This document shows positions 22,982 to 34,260 of a DNA stretch of 64,000 nucleotides, piece after piece (position 1 is the first letter of the stretch; each line of letters starts with the position of its first letter). The notes beneath the pieces are model-generated. The model was not told where the DNA came from, searched no databases, and saw only the letters and a list, made by a program, of their open reading frames with translations. The translations under genes and the position numbers were made by a program. The stretch lies in NCBI GenBank assembly GCA_021234155.1, contig JAJEKV010000009.1, positions 13,586,546-13,650,545 on the forward strand, in the 5' to 3' direction. This DNA comes from Isoetes taiwanensis (Eukaryota > Streptophyta > Lycopodiopsida > Isoetales > Isoetaceae).

Positions 22982-23034
22982 AATTTGTGTGAGCAGGGAA
23001 ATTTCAGCCTGAAATTTCCCTGCTCACACAAATT
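22982..23034. repeat. perfect 26-bp hairpin with 1-base loop
   Basis: The arm at 22982-23007 (AATTTGTGTGAGCAGGGAAA and six more bases) is repeated as its exact complement at 23009-23034 around the single base at 23008. No flanking duplication was found. Looks like a recent snap-back (template-switch) event. Confidence 0.9.
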
Positions 23035-24026
23035 ACACCTTCCGAAAGCCCAGGTGAAAGCGTTTGAAAAGATTTTGTCTATTGGCTAAGGTTCAGGGCT
23101 ATCCCGGAATCCCCACCGTGCTCAAGACAGCTATGGCGGGGCGTTTAGTTTGAAGGCCAGGTACGTTGAAGTGATTAAATTTTTTTTTTTCGGGCTCAGT
23201 TTGTATCTTTTCCATGTTTCTGATGTGAAGTGGACTTGGATTAGATTCTAAGCCAAGCTGGCATCCGGACTTCAGCTTCAAAAGCACGAAGAGGAACGTA
23301 ATGGGAATTATCAAGTGATGATGGCAGTGCCAGGATTAGCCATAGATCGAAGCTGCAAAAATTCAATAAAGTCTTATGCATGTCTCAAAGCTAGACAATG
23401 TCAAAAGCAAACAGCACATCATCTGAATCAGTTTCCTTACCACAAGCCTATAACATTATGTACATCAGTAAAATAGGCGCCTTTCTTTTCTAAGAAATTT
23501 TGGAAGCCTAAACGTAGATCTGCACAAGCTAGATATTGAATCCCCAGGTAAAAATCCTCCAATCCAAATTTTTGCCCATCTTTATGCAATATAATGGGTA
23601 AAGAGCATTCATACATAGTGTATCAAGGCCAAGGCTAGATAGCTGGTAGCTGCACCCTATCATTCTTCCATAAATTATAAGAACAAGCAATTTAACAGTA
23701 GAAAATACAGATAGATGTGTCTTCACCTAGCATGCACTGCAAGTTCTAACGGACTGCTATCTATCTGTTTCCATGTTACTCTTTACAACTCATGATAGCT
23801 CGCTAGGTGCAAGAGCTCATTAATATCTCTGTATTTCAAAAGGAAAACCAAGTACCAACATTAAGATTCATGCATTAGCATTAGGTATTTGAATCATCCA
23901 CAAACCAGACAATAAAAATCAGATAAAGGGGCATAATCAGGAGAATAAACATAAAAGGTTTTCCTCATCTTTTATACCTTATAATATCCAGAACGCAAAT
24001 AACTACAGAAGCTATCAATTCCTACT
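23035..24026. other. no gene seen
   Basis: No supported gene. A stretch near 23955-24010 recurs with changes at 24330-24385, so it belongs to the duplicated unit around the small reading frames. Confidence 0.35.
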
Positions 24027-24314
24027 ATGAATTTGAGAAATGTATGCCTAGCATTAATTGTAGGTCTTTCATTGAGCTTTACAACGGATGTTCTCACCCA
24101 AAGAATGGAGCTTGATTTTGAAAGTTATGGCCATATGTCTAAGCAGCTTTCTAACTATGATAGCAAATGTATTTTCTTGCATTTGACACATTTACCTTGG
24201 TTATTTCAAAAATGGGTGTCTAGCATCATCTATGGGTCCTTTAGCAAGCTTCCCCATGAATTGTCTTGGACAGACAATGGATCTTATTTGAGAGAGTTAC
24301 CTGTGTCATTCTAA
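24027..24314 (+). CDS. small reading frame of a duplicated pair, copy A
   Basis: 95 codons from ATG to TAA. The N-terminus MNLRNVCLALIVGLSLSF looks like a secretion signal or membrane anchor. The rest holds DFESYGHMSK and HLTHLPWLF. A sister frame at 24942 has the same length and about 76% identical residues. About two thirds of the base differences change an amino acid, so I see no sign of purifying selection, yet both copies stay open. Not recognised; it could be a decaying fragment of a repeat. Confidence 0.3.
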   Translation: MNLRNVCLALIVGLSLSFTTDVLTQRMELDFESYGHMSKQLSNYDSKCIFLHLTHLPWLFQKWVSSIIYGSFSKLPHELSWTDNGSYLRELPVSF

Positions 24315-24556
24315 ACCTGCGTGCAGAGAATTTAAAAGGTTTTCTTCATCTTTTACCTTATGATATACAAAAAGCAAATAACTACTGAAACCAAGGGATG
24401 TGATCACGTGGATTCTTGCAACAATCTAGAAATTTGTCAATGTAATCCTTGCGTTCTATAAATGGTTCACCAAATCTAGAAACTGATCACTTAGTTAGCA
24501 TTTAGCAATTGTGAAGCAGCTATCAATACCTTGTTTTTTGGCCCACACAAGCACAA

Positions 24557-24793
24557 AAAAGGGGCTTTTGTTGTGAGCCATTAGTTTTCAAGCCCTTCAT
24601 GTGCCCATTATGCACCACACACACAAAAAGAGGCTTTTGTTGTGAGCCATTGGTTGTTGACCATTATGCACCACACACACAAAAAGAGGGCTTTTGTTGT
24701 GAGCCATTGATTGTTGACCATTATGCACCACACGCACAAAAAAAGGGCTTTTGTTGTGAGCCATTGGTTGTTGACCATTGAAAAAAAAAGGGG
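24557..24793. repeat. tandem repeat, ~60-bp unit, about 4 copies
   Basis: The unit contains GGGCTTTTGTTGTGAGCCAT followed by TATGCACCACACACACAAAA. Because the unit is close to a multiple of three, both strands stay open across it; these frames are an artefact of repetition. Confidence 0.85.
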
Positions 24794-24941
24794 CTAAAAT
24801 CAATGGCTCGAAAATGAATGCACTCTAGATGTACGCATTAGTACATCCATTTGAATACATCACGAAATCATAGGAAAACCTTAGTGAAAAGCGTACAAAA
24901 ACACAAAGAAAACCCCCTGTTATTATGCTACATATTCTACT

Positions 24942-25229
24942 ATGAATTTGAGAAGTATATGCCTAGCATTAATTGTAGATCTTTTGGTGAGCTTTTCAAT
25001 GGATGCTCTCGCCAAAAGAATGGAGTTTGATTTTGAAAGTTATGGCCATATGTCTAAGAAGCTTTCTAACTGTGACAGCAAATGTATTTCCTTCCATTTG
25101 ACACATTTACCTTGGTTATTTCGAAAATGGGTGCCTAGCACCATCTATGGGTCCTTTAGCAAGCTCCTCGATGAATTATCTTGGACAGACAATGGATCTT
25201 ATTTAAGAGAGCTAGATGCGTCATTCTAA
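24942..25229 (+). CDS. small reading frame of a duplicated pair, copy B
   Basis: 95 codons, MNLRSICLALIVDLLVSF at the start, DFESYGHMSK and HLTHLPWLF inside. It lies 915 bases after copy A with the tandem repeat between them. Its start has an Asp in the hydrophobic stretch (residue 13), which weakens a signal peptide reading. Not recognised. Confidence 0.3.
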   Translation: MNLRSICLALIVDLLVSFSMDALAKRMEFDFESYGHMSKKLSNCDSKCISFHLTHLPWLFRKWVPSTIYGSFSKLLDELSWTDNGSYLRELDASF

Positions 25230-25445
25230 ATTTGCAGGCAATGGAGTTTACAATTCTGAACTAAATGGTATAGGCTCGAGGTAAAAAATGGCATCCATTA
25301 CAATTAACTTTCAAGACCTCCATAGCAACGAAATGCTTGCAATGGCAAAGTTAACACTATGCAGGCATGGAGATCTCTTCAGGCAGAAGCTAACACATGT
25401 GTCCTGACTGAATGAAATTAGAGAAGGAATTTATCCTCTCCTATA

Positions 25446-25925
25446 TAGAATAGAATAGAATAGAATAGAATATACATTAACGTCCCTCAGGCCGTGAGGC
25501 CCCCGGACTTGTGTAGCATCCTGCGAGCTCCCAAAGGGTGCTGCCAGCAAACAGACGCATAGGTTTTATATAGCCATCTAGCGGGCTTCTCTTGTTCTTT
25601 ATATTACCCGCATCGTGCTTATAGCTGGCTTCTTGGCCATACACAATGCATCGCTATAAACAGGTTTTGAATCTTTGTTGTGGCCTCGATCCGCCTCATC
25701 CGGGTGCTTCTCAGTTATTAGCCCTCTCTTTTGTGCACCCCCTGTCTTATTATCATTTCTTTTATAGCTTTACTACATCTCGTGAGTGTCTCTTCTTTGT
25801 CCATCAAGTCTTTGGGGTGGGAGATCCCACCGACCTTAAATTTGGACCTTATGTCGGTTGTAAACCGGGCACTCTTTACCATGTGCTCTTCGTCTTCTAT
25901 TTTTCCCGAGTCACATAATTAGGCA
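25446..25925 (-). mobile_element. 3' end of a LINE with a TTCTA tail
   Basis: On the minus strand the element ends in GAGGGACGTTAATGTATATT followed by a TTCTA repeat (25446-25474 as TAGAA on the plus strand). Upstream, a broken frame near 25925-25750 reads C-SGKIEDEEHM and FTTDIRSKF, like the Cys-His region that follows the reverse transcriptase in some LINEs. The tail motif GGACGTTAA recurs at the ends of SINE-like sequences at 31876 and 45150. Confidence 0.45.
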
Positions 25926-26129
25926 TATTAAATCTGCTCTATCTATTTTTCTCCATCTATCTTTCTCAATTCGGAGGTCGTGGCTCCCCATTCTGAACCT
26001 AGCCAGCGTTCCTCTGTTGCTCCTATTCAACATGTTGCTTTTGTATGTGATATGTCCTATCTGTCCCCCTGGATTGACATGATGTAATATCTTGTTTTTG
26101 TTGTATCCTTTTGATAGTGGGTTTGTGAC

Positions 26130-26580
26130 TTTGGTGCACCAATCGGAGGATTAGATCCTCACTGTCTTGGTGTACGGTTGGGGAGTTGTCTCCCACTATC
26201 CCGTACTTGGCAACCTCCGTTTTTCCACTTTCATTTTTATGGGGCCGGAGAAGTTGATGTCTGTTGCTTAGTGGTAGGCACCAGGTAGGTGGGCTATTTC
26301 CCCCACTCGTCACGGTGTATGGGCGGGACGGCGTCGCTCTCATCCCATAGCTTTGCCTCCCCCTATTTGCACCATCTACTCCTGGTTCCCTTGTTTATTC
26401 GTTTCCTTTCGTCCATCCTTTGTGGTTGTTGTATCTCCAGTGCCGGATAGGTTGGTGTCTGTAGCTTAGTAGAAGGCACCAGTCGGTGGGCTAATTACCC
26501 CACTCTGTCCTGGTGGATGGCGAAGACGTCCGTCTCTCTGTCCCATCACTTCGCCTCTCCCTATTTGCACCATCTTCTCC
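26130..26580. repeat. imperfect tandem repeat, ~200-bp unit, 2-3 copies
   Basis: Units at about 26130, 26245 and 26443 share the order GGCACCAG, GGTGGGCTA, CCCCACTC, GTCCCAT and CCCTATTTGCACCATCT. The last two are the most alike. No coding sense was found. It may be part of the LINE interior upstream of 25925. Confidence 0.55.
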
Positions 26581-27293
26581 CTTTCACTGTTTATTAGATT
26601 GTATCCGTACATCCGTACATCTGCGTTCATACATGTCATATATACATCTCTACTCCATACTTTCTCTTTGGAAATATTCTCTCTCTTTTATAAACTTAAG
26701 AGCTAAAGAAGTCTCAAAACCAGAGAGAAATAGAGGGCAAATTAGAGTGACTAACATGCCAGAAAATGTCTTTACTAAATGTCTTTACTAAATGCAATGT
26801 CTTGAAATCAAAATATATGTTACCCCAAGCTAACAGAGTTGGTCATTGTCTTGATTCAAAATGAAACAGAAAACTTATCTGGAAGCCATTCGTCCGTGTG
26901 CAAATCTTACAAAAGTGTCTTCTTATCTTTACAAGAGCACAGAGCCCGAGATCATCCTAGCGAAGAAACTCCATTTGAAACTCCATTTGGAATACCACCA
27001 TTTGGAACCTGCATTCTTGCTGCTCTTAATTGATGATGTTTGCTTTTGTTGAATTTTCTCGATCTTGATATTGGTGCGAGTGCAACAGGGACTTGAACCT
27101 TTGCATGTTGGTGGTATTCATCCTTGGTGGTGAATAGTATTGCTTTGAGATAATGATCTCTGAAAAGTAACTTTACGACATCTTGGTGCATCTGTATGTC
27201 CATGCTCATTCCCTTGCCTGCTGTATGTACACTCGTGGTTATGGCAATTATTCTGTAGATGTTGGCTGCTTTGGTTTCTGCCATCCACATGAT
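26581..27293. other. no gene seen
   Basis: No supported gene; overlapping short frames only. An exact 16-base doubling of ATGTCTTTACTAAATG lies near 26765-26795. Confidence 0.35.
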
Positions 27294-28025
27294 TCATATG
27301 ATGAGCCATCTCCTCCTTTCTTCTATATCCCCCAAGAGATGCATAACCTGGCCTTTAGCAAAAAACCATACTTGTTTAGTTCGATTTACCATGGAAGCAA
27401 ATGAGAACCGGTCACTCTGGCGAAAACAAATCAAACAATTATTAGCATAACCCTTTTCTGAAATCCAGGCATAGACATGTTCCAAAAATGTAAGGTTGCT
27501 TGGCTTCTCCTTTCTTCGGACATAATCTGCAGCTTGTTTTTCACTGTAAGATTCTAAACACTCTGCTTTGCCAAGTGCACTAGAGTAGTGGGAAGCTGCA
27601 AAATATGCCTCTGCATTTATACCAGAGATATCCATATTGAATTTACTTTGAATGGAAGAATTTAATCGAAAGGATTTAAACTGGGTCTGTCTCCTTTCAT
27701 ATTGCCCTTTAGAAAGCCCTTCTAGCTCATCTAGCCTTGCAGCTGCCTCTTCATCGGCTACGTATACTTTCCAAACACATTATACCCTTTTTCTAGAAAA
27801 TCAAGAAGAAATGGTACCTGGAAAGGGCCGCAGACAAGAGGATACCTGGATTTGGTCTGTGCCGTTCCAAGAAAATATGCGTGCTTGTTTTGTGTAAGCT
27901 CTTGCATAAGCCAGTAATTTCCAAACCCTCTTTTTAGAGTGCCGTAAACAAACAAAGACTAACTTACAGCGGCTCCCATTTCGATTGCTTGATACTTCTT
28001 GAAGATCTTGAAGAACTCTGCTCAT
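27294..28025 (-). pseudogene. gamma-glutamylaminecyclotransferase-like (AIG2/GGACT family) pseudogene
   Basis: The N-terminal half reads FVYGTLKRGFGNYWLMQELT, then FLGTAQT and YPLVCGPFQVPFLLD, the hallmark of this family, which releases 5-oxoproline from gamma-glutamyl compounds. The second half has ARLDELEGLSKGQYERR, AEAYFA and YSEKQAADYVRRKEKP, also as in plant members. The likely start is the ATG at 28025. Two breaks separate the parts: an extra 4 bases (about 27945) and a 1-2-base change near 27770. No introns are seen. It stands first in a row of host-gene fragments of the same orientation. Confidence 0.75.
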
Positions 28026-28118
28026 TTCGATCTTGCTATCGTATAATCCATGATTTTCCAAAAAGGGCTGCAGAACAGAGAAGATACTCAACTGGATGCC
28101 TTGAATTCGTTCCTTGCC

Positions 28119-28240
28119 CTATTCTCCCTTTTGCCATATCCAAGAATAGACCGGTCCATTTACCCTTCCGATCCATTTACCCTTCCGCCATACCCTTCCG
28201 ATCCATTTACCCTTCCGCCATAGCCTTCCGCCATGGCTTC
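28119..28240. repeat. short direct repeats of CCATTTACCCTTCCG
   Basis: The words GATCCATTTACCCTTCCG and CCATA/GCCTTCCGCCAT recur four to five times. A similar CGCCAT-rich stretch lies at 29095-29135. Confidence 0.7.
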
Positions 28241-28296
28241 CGCATCAGAGGCCTAACAGCTCTTTTTGTTCCACTGCTCTTTTTCTGTCCCTAATT

Positions 28297-28640
28297 CTAG
28301 CAGCTTAAACTCTTCCACAAGGTTTAGAAATGTAACAGATTTAGGTTTCTCTGCATCAGAAGGAATACCGATTCCATACACCCACTTTTGCAAGTCAACA
28401 TTTCCCTCAATCCCTGGCAAGTGCTGATTGAGAAATTCCAGAAATTTCTCTGTGTCTATGGATTGAAACCTGAAGGTTTGATATGGTTCGCAGGCATGAC
28501 AAAGAGGTCAAAACGCTCCTAATCATATGGCCCAAACAAAGCCTCTGCCTACTGCATCATCTGCTCTGTACCCTAAAACTCATAAGCTGCAGACTCCACC
28601 ACAGATGGCTCTGCATAAACCCTAGAACGTGGACTCAGAT
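28297..28640 (-). pseudogene. leukotriene-A4-hydrolase-like aminopeptidase fragments
   Basis: The first part (about 28640-28490) reads RVYAEPSVVESAAYEF, then AEALFGPYD and RFDLFVMP, as in the region just before the GGMEN motif of M1 aminopeptidases of the LTA4H type. The next codons jump to the C-terminal domain: FLEFLNQHLPGIEGNVDLQK, VYGIGIPSDAEKP and LVEEFKLL. The zinc-binding catalytic part between them is missing, and stops interrupt the first part. Fusion of two distant parts suggests a spliced or deleted copy. Orientation is the same as its neighbours. Confidence 0.65.
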
Positions 28641-28774
28641 CGAATTCCCACCAACATTGCACCATATCTCCATTGACAGCCTCAAGAACCCACTTTATTC
28701 TGAAACTATTTCTAAGCTGCCACCTTATTCTCCTGCTCTGTGGCAGTAGCTGGCTCTTCATCATCCGGAGGAGG

Positions 28775-28993
28775 CGGTTTCCAAGTTTCTATGAACAGGG
28801 ACATGGCTAGGAATAGGAGTATCATCCTCAATAACCTTCAGCGTATGACCTTCTGGCACATCCCAGGACTGCCATTCCACTATTTTAGGTATAAGCTTGA
28901 GCTCATTTTCAAGCTGTTTAAGAAGCTGTTTGATCCGACCGCTTTGGACCCATTTTTCAATTTCTTTCCAGTCTTCTTCTTCCTCACAAACTT
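28775..28993 (-). pseudogene. unrecognised host-gene fragment
   Basis: An open stretch of about 70 codons reads EEEEDWKEIEKWVQSGRIKQ, then LLKQLENELKLIPKI, WDVPEGHTLKVI and PIPSHVPVHRNLE. It looks like real, conserved protein sequence rather than chance, but I cannot name the family. It ends at two stops just before the aminopeptidase fragment. Confidence 0.4.
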
Positions 28994-29998
28994 TTAACCT
29001 AAATCTAGCAAAGCGAAGCGTTCAACAATCTTACGATATTGGGCAGTTTCCAGTACAGTCTGCACTTCAACCCGGGAGCTTTTCATCAAACATCCCCATT
29101 CCCCCATCGCCATCCGCCATTCCGCCATCGCCATTGGACTTACTGGCTAGATCTAGAGCAAAATTTTACCCCAGATTTTACCCCAGCTAAATCTAGAGCA
29201 AATTTTACCCCAGGACTAAACCAAGTGAAGCTGCCCTGCATGCAGACATTTACTAAAACATAGTTGGAATGTAGCTTACAAATGACATGTACCAAACAAA
29301 TTGAAGATTTACCTATAAATGTGGCTACGTCATTGCATTGCTCGCAGATTGATGCCTAATCATGGCCTTTAAGATGAGGCAAAAACGTGGTGCGACAGTT
29401 TAGATAAAAGTTTCTGAAGTTGCAATGTGGGACACTCTGCAAGATATGGTCGTTCTTGATGGAGAGAAAATGTTTGAACATGATCAGAAATGTGACTCAT
29501 ATGCACATCTCTAAGAAGAGATATTCTGTATGGTGTCTAGATGCCTGCAACTGACTGTAGACTTCGGCTCTCAAGAATGTGAAAGACTGAGTGCACAATC
29601 GTGGATGGTGTGCAGATATCCTTTAGTGGCTCCCACAAGCAATAATCTGAGTACCCCATTAAAATTTGAAAAACCATGTAACCTGCCAAAGACAAAAAGG
29701 GTATGGGACACAGATCGGTAAAAGCCATCTGGATCAAGACATCACAAAGGGAATACTAAGTGTATTACAATCTAGGAAAGCAAAAGATAGATTCAATTTA
29801 CCTGGTTTATAGAGCTGATGGTATATGAAAGATCCCACAAAGCAAATAGGATATGTTCAAATTACGTTAAAATCACAAGGAAACAGTCAATTTAGAACTG
29901 AAGGAGGCTGATTTGCCCTGGCTTCACTTCACTCAGTTCATCCTGAGACCAGGAATGGATGCCCATTGAATAAAAACAATACCTGGGTTTTCTATATA
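28994..29998. other. no gene seen
   Basis: Includes doublets such as CTAGATCTAGAGCAAATTTTACCCC (29150-29215, twice). Otherwise AT-rich with no supported gene. Confidence 0.35.
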
Positions 29999-30100
29999 TA
30001 GGAATGCCCCCACGACTTAAATTCCGTGAGGGAAACATTTGCCGCGGAGCGTGGAGGCAAATGTTGACCCCACGGAATTTAAGCCATGGGGGCATTCCTA
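29999..30100. repeat. 102-bp foldback sequence
   Basis: The left arm 29999-30043 (TAGGAATGCCCCCACGACTT and on) pairs with the right arm 30056-30100 with a few mismatches and a 12-base loop. It lies between A/T-rich stretches. It could be a small foldback element or a hairpin RNA precursor. Confidence 0.75.
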
Positions 30101-32769
30101 AAACGTGAATGACAGGTGGCAGTTTTTCTGCCGACGTGGTGCCGACATGGCGAAAACCTTCTTGTTTGTCGTCTCTGTCATTTTCTTTCCCTCCCTCCAC
30201 ACAACAAGTTCTTTCGGCCGAGCTATGGCGACGTGAGGGCGCTGCGGCATTTTTACGACTAAGGCGAGTCGCTGCACCTTAATCTACCTAAATGCTAAGT
30301 TAGATTTCACTTTTTTTAAACCTAACATTGTTTTTTGCTCTGTTTCTTATAGAAGCAGCGGCGGTTTGAAGGCGCATCGGCATTTTTGAGGTTAAGGTGA
30401 GGCACTGCACTGATCTTTCGCGAAATGTTTAAGTTTTTTTTCAAGATTCATGATCTGACCTTATTTTACTTGTTTTTCTGCCTTCGGCGCCAGCGTCCTT
30501 CAAGAACGACGATATAGCGACTGCTCTTTGTGGCGAGTTTTCTTTAAAATCTTTGTGAGATATTAGTATTTCTTGCAAGATTTACAATATTTTCTTCTAG
30601 CTTAGCCAGAGATGACATGCAAGAAATTCAGTGAAATGCTGAAGAAGTAGGTTCTGAACTATGAGTTCTGTGTTTTTTGCAATGTAACTCATGATTCAAC
30701 TGAAGTAGTTGGATCAAATATTGGAATTTGAATGCTGTGCACTTGAGACTATTATTTGTTTTGGGATGTTCGTAATTTATTGTGTTTAACTGTAAATCTA
30801 TGCTTAACTGTAAATCTATGTAAATCTCTGTATCTGCTTAAAACTGATTTAATTCTGAAATAACAGAATGTGGGATAAAAAAGTTCAGAATATCGATTGA
30901 AGTTAAGAATGTAGGGTAAAAACTTGAGAACTGGAAGCAAATACAAAAAATGACATTTAAGCTTCACTTTCTGTAAAAGAATGATGTCCACGTGGCATCG
31001 CACGATTGGACTAGGGGGCAAAAAAACTGCTACCTGACATTTACGTTTTTGGCTTCACGACCTGTCGTGGATTGCTGAGAATCTTTAAAATTATAGCCAA
31101 TTGGGGTCAATCGGGGTAAATACGACCTAGACAGAACCATACCTGGCTTTGGGTTCAGCAGAATGCTTTGAAGCGTGCATGGCGGGATTTGGGGATGCCG
31201 AGAGGAGGCATCTGAGACAACAGATGGAGGAAAAGGGCAAAAGGCATGATTGCCCTTGCAATGCCCTTGGCTATCTCGCATTGCATTTTCTTCTGACCCA
31301 TTTTCTACTTTTCATAACTGTGGATTTTAAAAATTTAAATCCAACGGCTTTTAACAAGGCCACGTCAGGTTTAGCTAATGCAGAGATGCTACGTGCAAAG
31401 AAGGTTGTAGGTTTGGTTGGGCTGGCATGCTAAAAAGAAAAAAAGAAAAAAAAAGAGAGAAGTTGTATGTCATTAAAGTATTTTAGTCTTTATAACTGAT
31501 CTTCATTGCTTGTCAAGCGTCCTTTTCTACAAATGCCAAGATTCAAGATTATATGATTATACTTATGTTTAATTTGAGCTTTTTGCACTTCAAAAATTAG
31601 TGGGTGCATCTTTAGATGGCCCACTGCGACAGTGGGAATCGCTGCGATAAATACTTGTACTAAATAAAGACTATTGTCTAGAAACAATGGTGTACATAAA
31701 CCACACCATTACTCTAATAATTAAACGTGCATGCACGTGCAGCCTACTTGGGGGACCTGCACTATATAAATAGCATACATTATCGACAAAAACTACCTTG
31801 CATCGGGGTTTTTTAATCCTAGTAGTAATGATTGTACTAGCCCATTGTATGGGTCCCATGACCTATTGGTCTCCGTGGACGTTAAAAAAAACTATTCTAT
31901 TCTATTCTATTCATCATCAACAAAAACTTTCATAAAATCATGCTATATAAGAGCACCACTCAAAACAATCTAAGGCATTGAAGTTGTCAGCCATAAGGCC
32001 TCTACTAGAAACGTCTCAACGGTTACGAAGAATGAAGGCCTCTAAAGCATAATAGATTCTTAAGAATAACATGTTCTGAAAGCTTAGTTGTAGACAATGT
32101 GAGGAAATACATTGTAGGCTTTGTTCGTTCTGATGCAGGAAAGCAACATTGTCTATATATGCCACATTTATTGAAGCTTAAAAACAAAATAACCATGCTA
32201 GAATCTTGCTCAGCAAATCCCGTTGTAAAATGAAAAGCTTTTGTACTCCAACCAAACTGCCACTCTTAAAACAATGCCAAACTCGCCAACGCAACTGCAG
32301 TCCTAGCTTCAATCTTGCCTAAGGGACACCTTACATGTCACCGGCAAGTTTTTGCCGGACGTCAAGCCGTTCGAGACACTCAGGTGTAAACTGCTCCAGC
32401 AGTTCGGGGACGAACGGCTCAGACGTCAAACCGGCCATCTCAGATGAACTACATGTGAATACCTAAAAATTTACATGTGAGGCGCCTCTAATGGTGCCTA
32501 ACTTTTATTACGTGGCTTTTAATTAGGCAGGCATTGGACACTTACCATTTTTTTTTGCCCGCCTCGATATCGTACGAGTTTAGGTCGAAATGACACATCA
32601 TATCCACGTAAGACCATAAACCTTCAGATTTCCCGCGCAAAACCCTTCGCGTGCACAAAGCAACAAAATATCAAATCGGTGTGCGATAGGAGGCGTCCTC
32701 AGGTAGGTATTCATCTATACCTTTGTTTCCATTTCAATCATTTATAAAATTTCAATTAACAGAAGGCCT
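30101..32769. other. no gene seen; LINE or SINE tail inside
   Basis: Around 30220-30420 a 40-base stretch occurs twice in altered form (GGCGCTGCGGCATTTTT and GGCGCATCGGCATTTTT). At 31876-31911 GGACGTTAAAAAAAACTATT runs into a TATTC repeat, the same kind of retroelement tail as at 25446 and 45150. An A/G-rich run sits at 31432-31462. 32330-32430 contains repeated ACGTCAA(G/A)CCG words. No coding sequence supported. Confidence 0.4.
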
Positions 32770-34260
32770 ATGGAGGAAGAGTTAATGCATAGTGCCCTTT
32801 CATCGGCTGATATCTCAGAAACAATGCAAGATAAAGAGAATAGAGTTGATTCTCCAACTATACTTTCAAGTGAAACTGTTGGCAGGAAACACAATTTTGA
32901 TATGATGCAACAACATTCTCATAACAGTGGCACAGCAGATTCAGCAATGGTGCAATGTAGGCTTTTATTCTTTGCCCTTCAATTTGCACATATAGTTAGA
33001 GCTATTGACTCTTATGATGAGTCTACTGTGTTATACCTACGAATATTTGCTTGGTTGAGGGCAGTCATGGCTCTATTATCTGAATTCGGTCCTTCAATCA
33101 CTAGCAAAATACTCCTAGACGGTTTTGGATGTACCAAAGAGGTCCTCGTTTCGACCAGCTACACTTGCACACTTACAATGATCTAGACTTTAGGAAAAGA
33201 TTGAGGATCTCCAGAGCAACATTTCATTATCTGTGTCATGAAGTAGGTCCATTAATGAAAAGGGAGAATACTAGATTCAGAGATGCTATTCCAGTTGAAA
33301 CTAAGATTATGATAGGACTATCAAGGCTAGCTACAGGCAACACACTTACAGGCATTGCAGACTCTTTTTGAGTTGGATTTGCCACGGCACAGCAAGCTGT
33401 TATAGAGTTTGCAACTTCTATCAATTTCAAATTAAAGGACTTATACATTAATTGGCCATCACCTAAGAGGATAAAAAGCCTAGCAGCATCTTTTGAAAAG
33501 GCATTCATGGCTTGCCATTAGTCATTGGTGCAATTGATGGCAGTCATATTCCCATCATTGCTCCAAGTCAATCTGCCCAAGAGTATTACAACAGAGCACT
33601 TTATTGTCTCGTTGGAGATGCTGCTTATCCACCTCGTGTTGAGTCCTCTCAAAGGCCATAAAGATGGTTTGAGCAAGGAGCAATATTACTGGAACTACGT
33701 ACAGTTAAGTACCAAAATGCCTGTAGAGCAAACTTTTGGTAGATTGAAAGCTAGGTTTAGAATACTGTTGAAAAGAAATGATATGCATTTGGAAGATGTT
33801 GTAAAGTGGTGTCTGCATGTCTGGTATCGCATAATTTATGTATTATTCATGGTGATGGCTTTGAAGAGACATGGGCAAAAAAGCCGAAGAAGAACTACAA
33901 CAGTCCATTGCCCATGAAGAGAAAATGGTTGCACAAAGAAGGAGTAGAAGAACTTGTACTGGTGATGGTAGCACAAAGCAACGCTTAGAGACCTTGAGTT
34001 ATTGCCAATATGGAGTTGAGAAAGTGCATGGTACATCATTGTCAGAAAATGAAGCTTATGCAAGAAACCTGGACAGTGGTTATGATGGGCAATTCACATT
34101 GCATACTCATAGCAGCACACCTACTGATGCGACAAGAAGAAATGCTATTGCAAAAGTGCTTTTTGAGAATAAGACTGACGAGCTCCTTCAGAAGCAGGGT
34201 GTATTCAGCATGGACTCATCTGATGAATCAACAGAAGATTGGACGTATTCAATGCTCTGA
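32770..34260 (+). pseudogene. PIF/Harbinger transposase (DDE_Tnp_4 family), decayed
   Basis: Recognisable blocks in order: FDQLHLHTYNDLDFRKRLRI, RATFHYLC, GLSRLATGNTL and FATAQQAV (N-terminal domain); then GAIDGSHIPI with the first catalytic Asp, VGDAAYPP with the second, and PVEQTFGRLKARFRIL with the Glu; then HNLCIIHGDGFEETW. The part between the first two catalytic residues is too short: RAL joins directly to YCLVGD, so roughly 40-60 residues are missing. Frame changes at about 33150, 33370, 33520, 33660 and 33830. It cut and pasted the element. A Myb/SANT-like partner lies on the opposite strand at 35800. Confidence 0.8.

Noticed and set aside
24557-24793. CRISPR array
   Set aside because: Repeats are adjacent, without unique spacers, and the window is eukaryotic.
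24597-24803. Repeat proteins with NGQQPMAHNK units
   Set aside because: Product of the ~60-bp tandem repeat, open on both strands.
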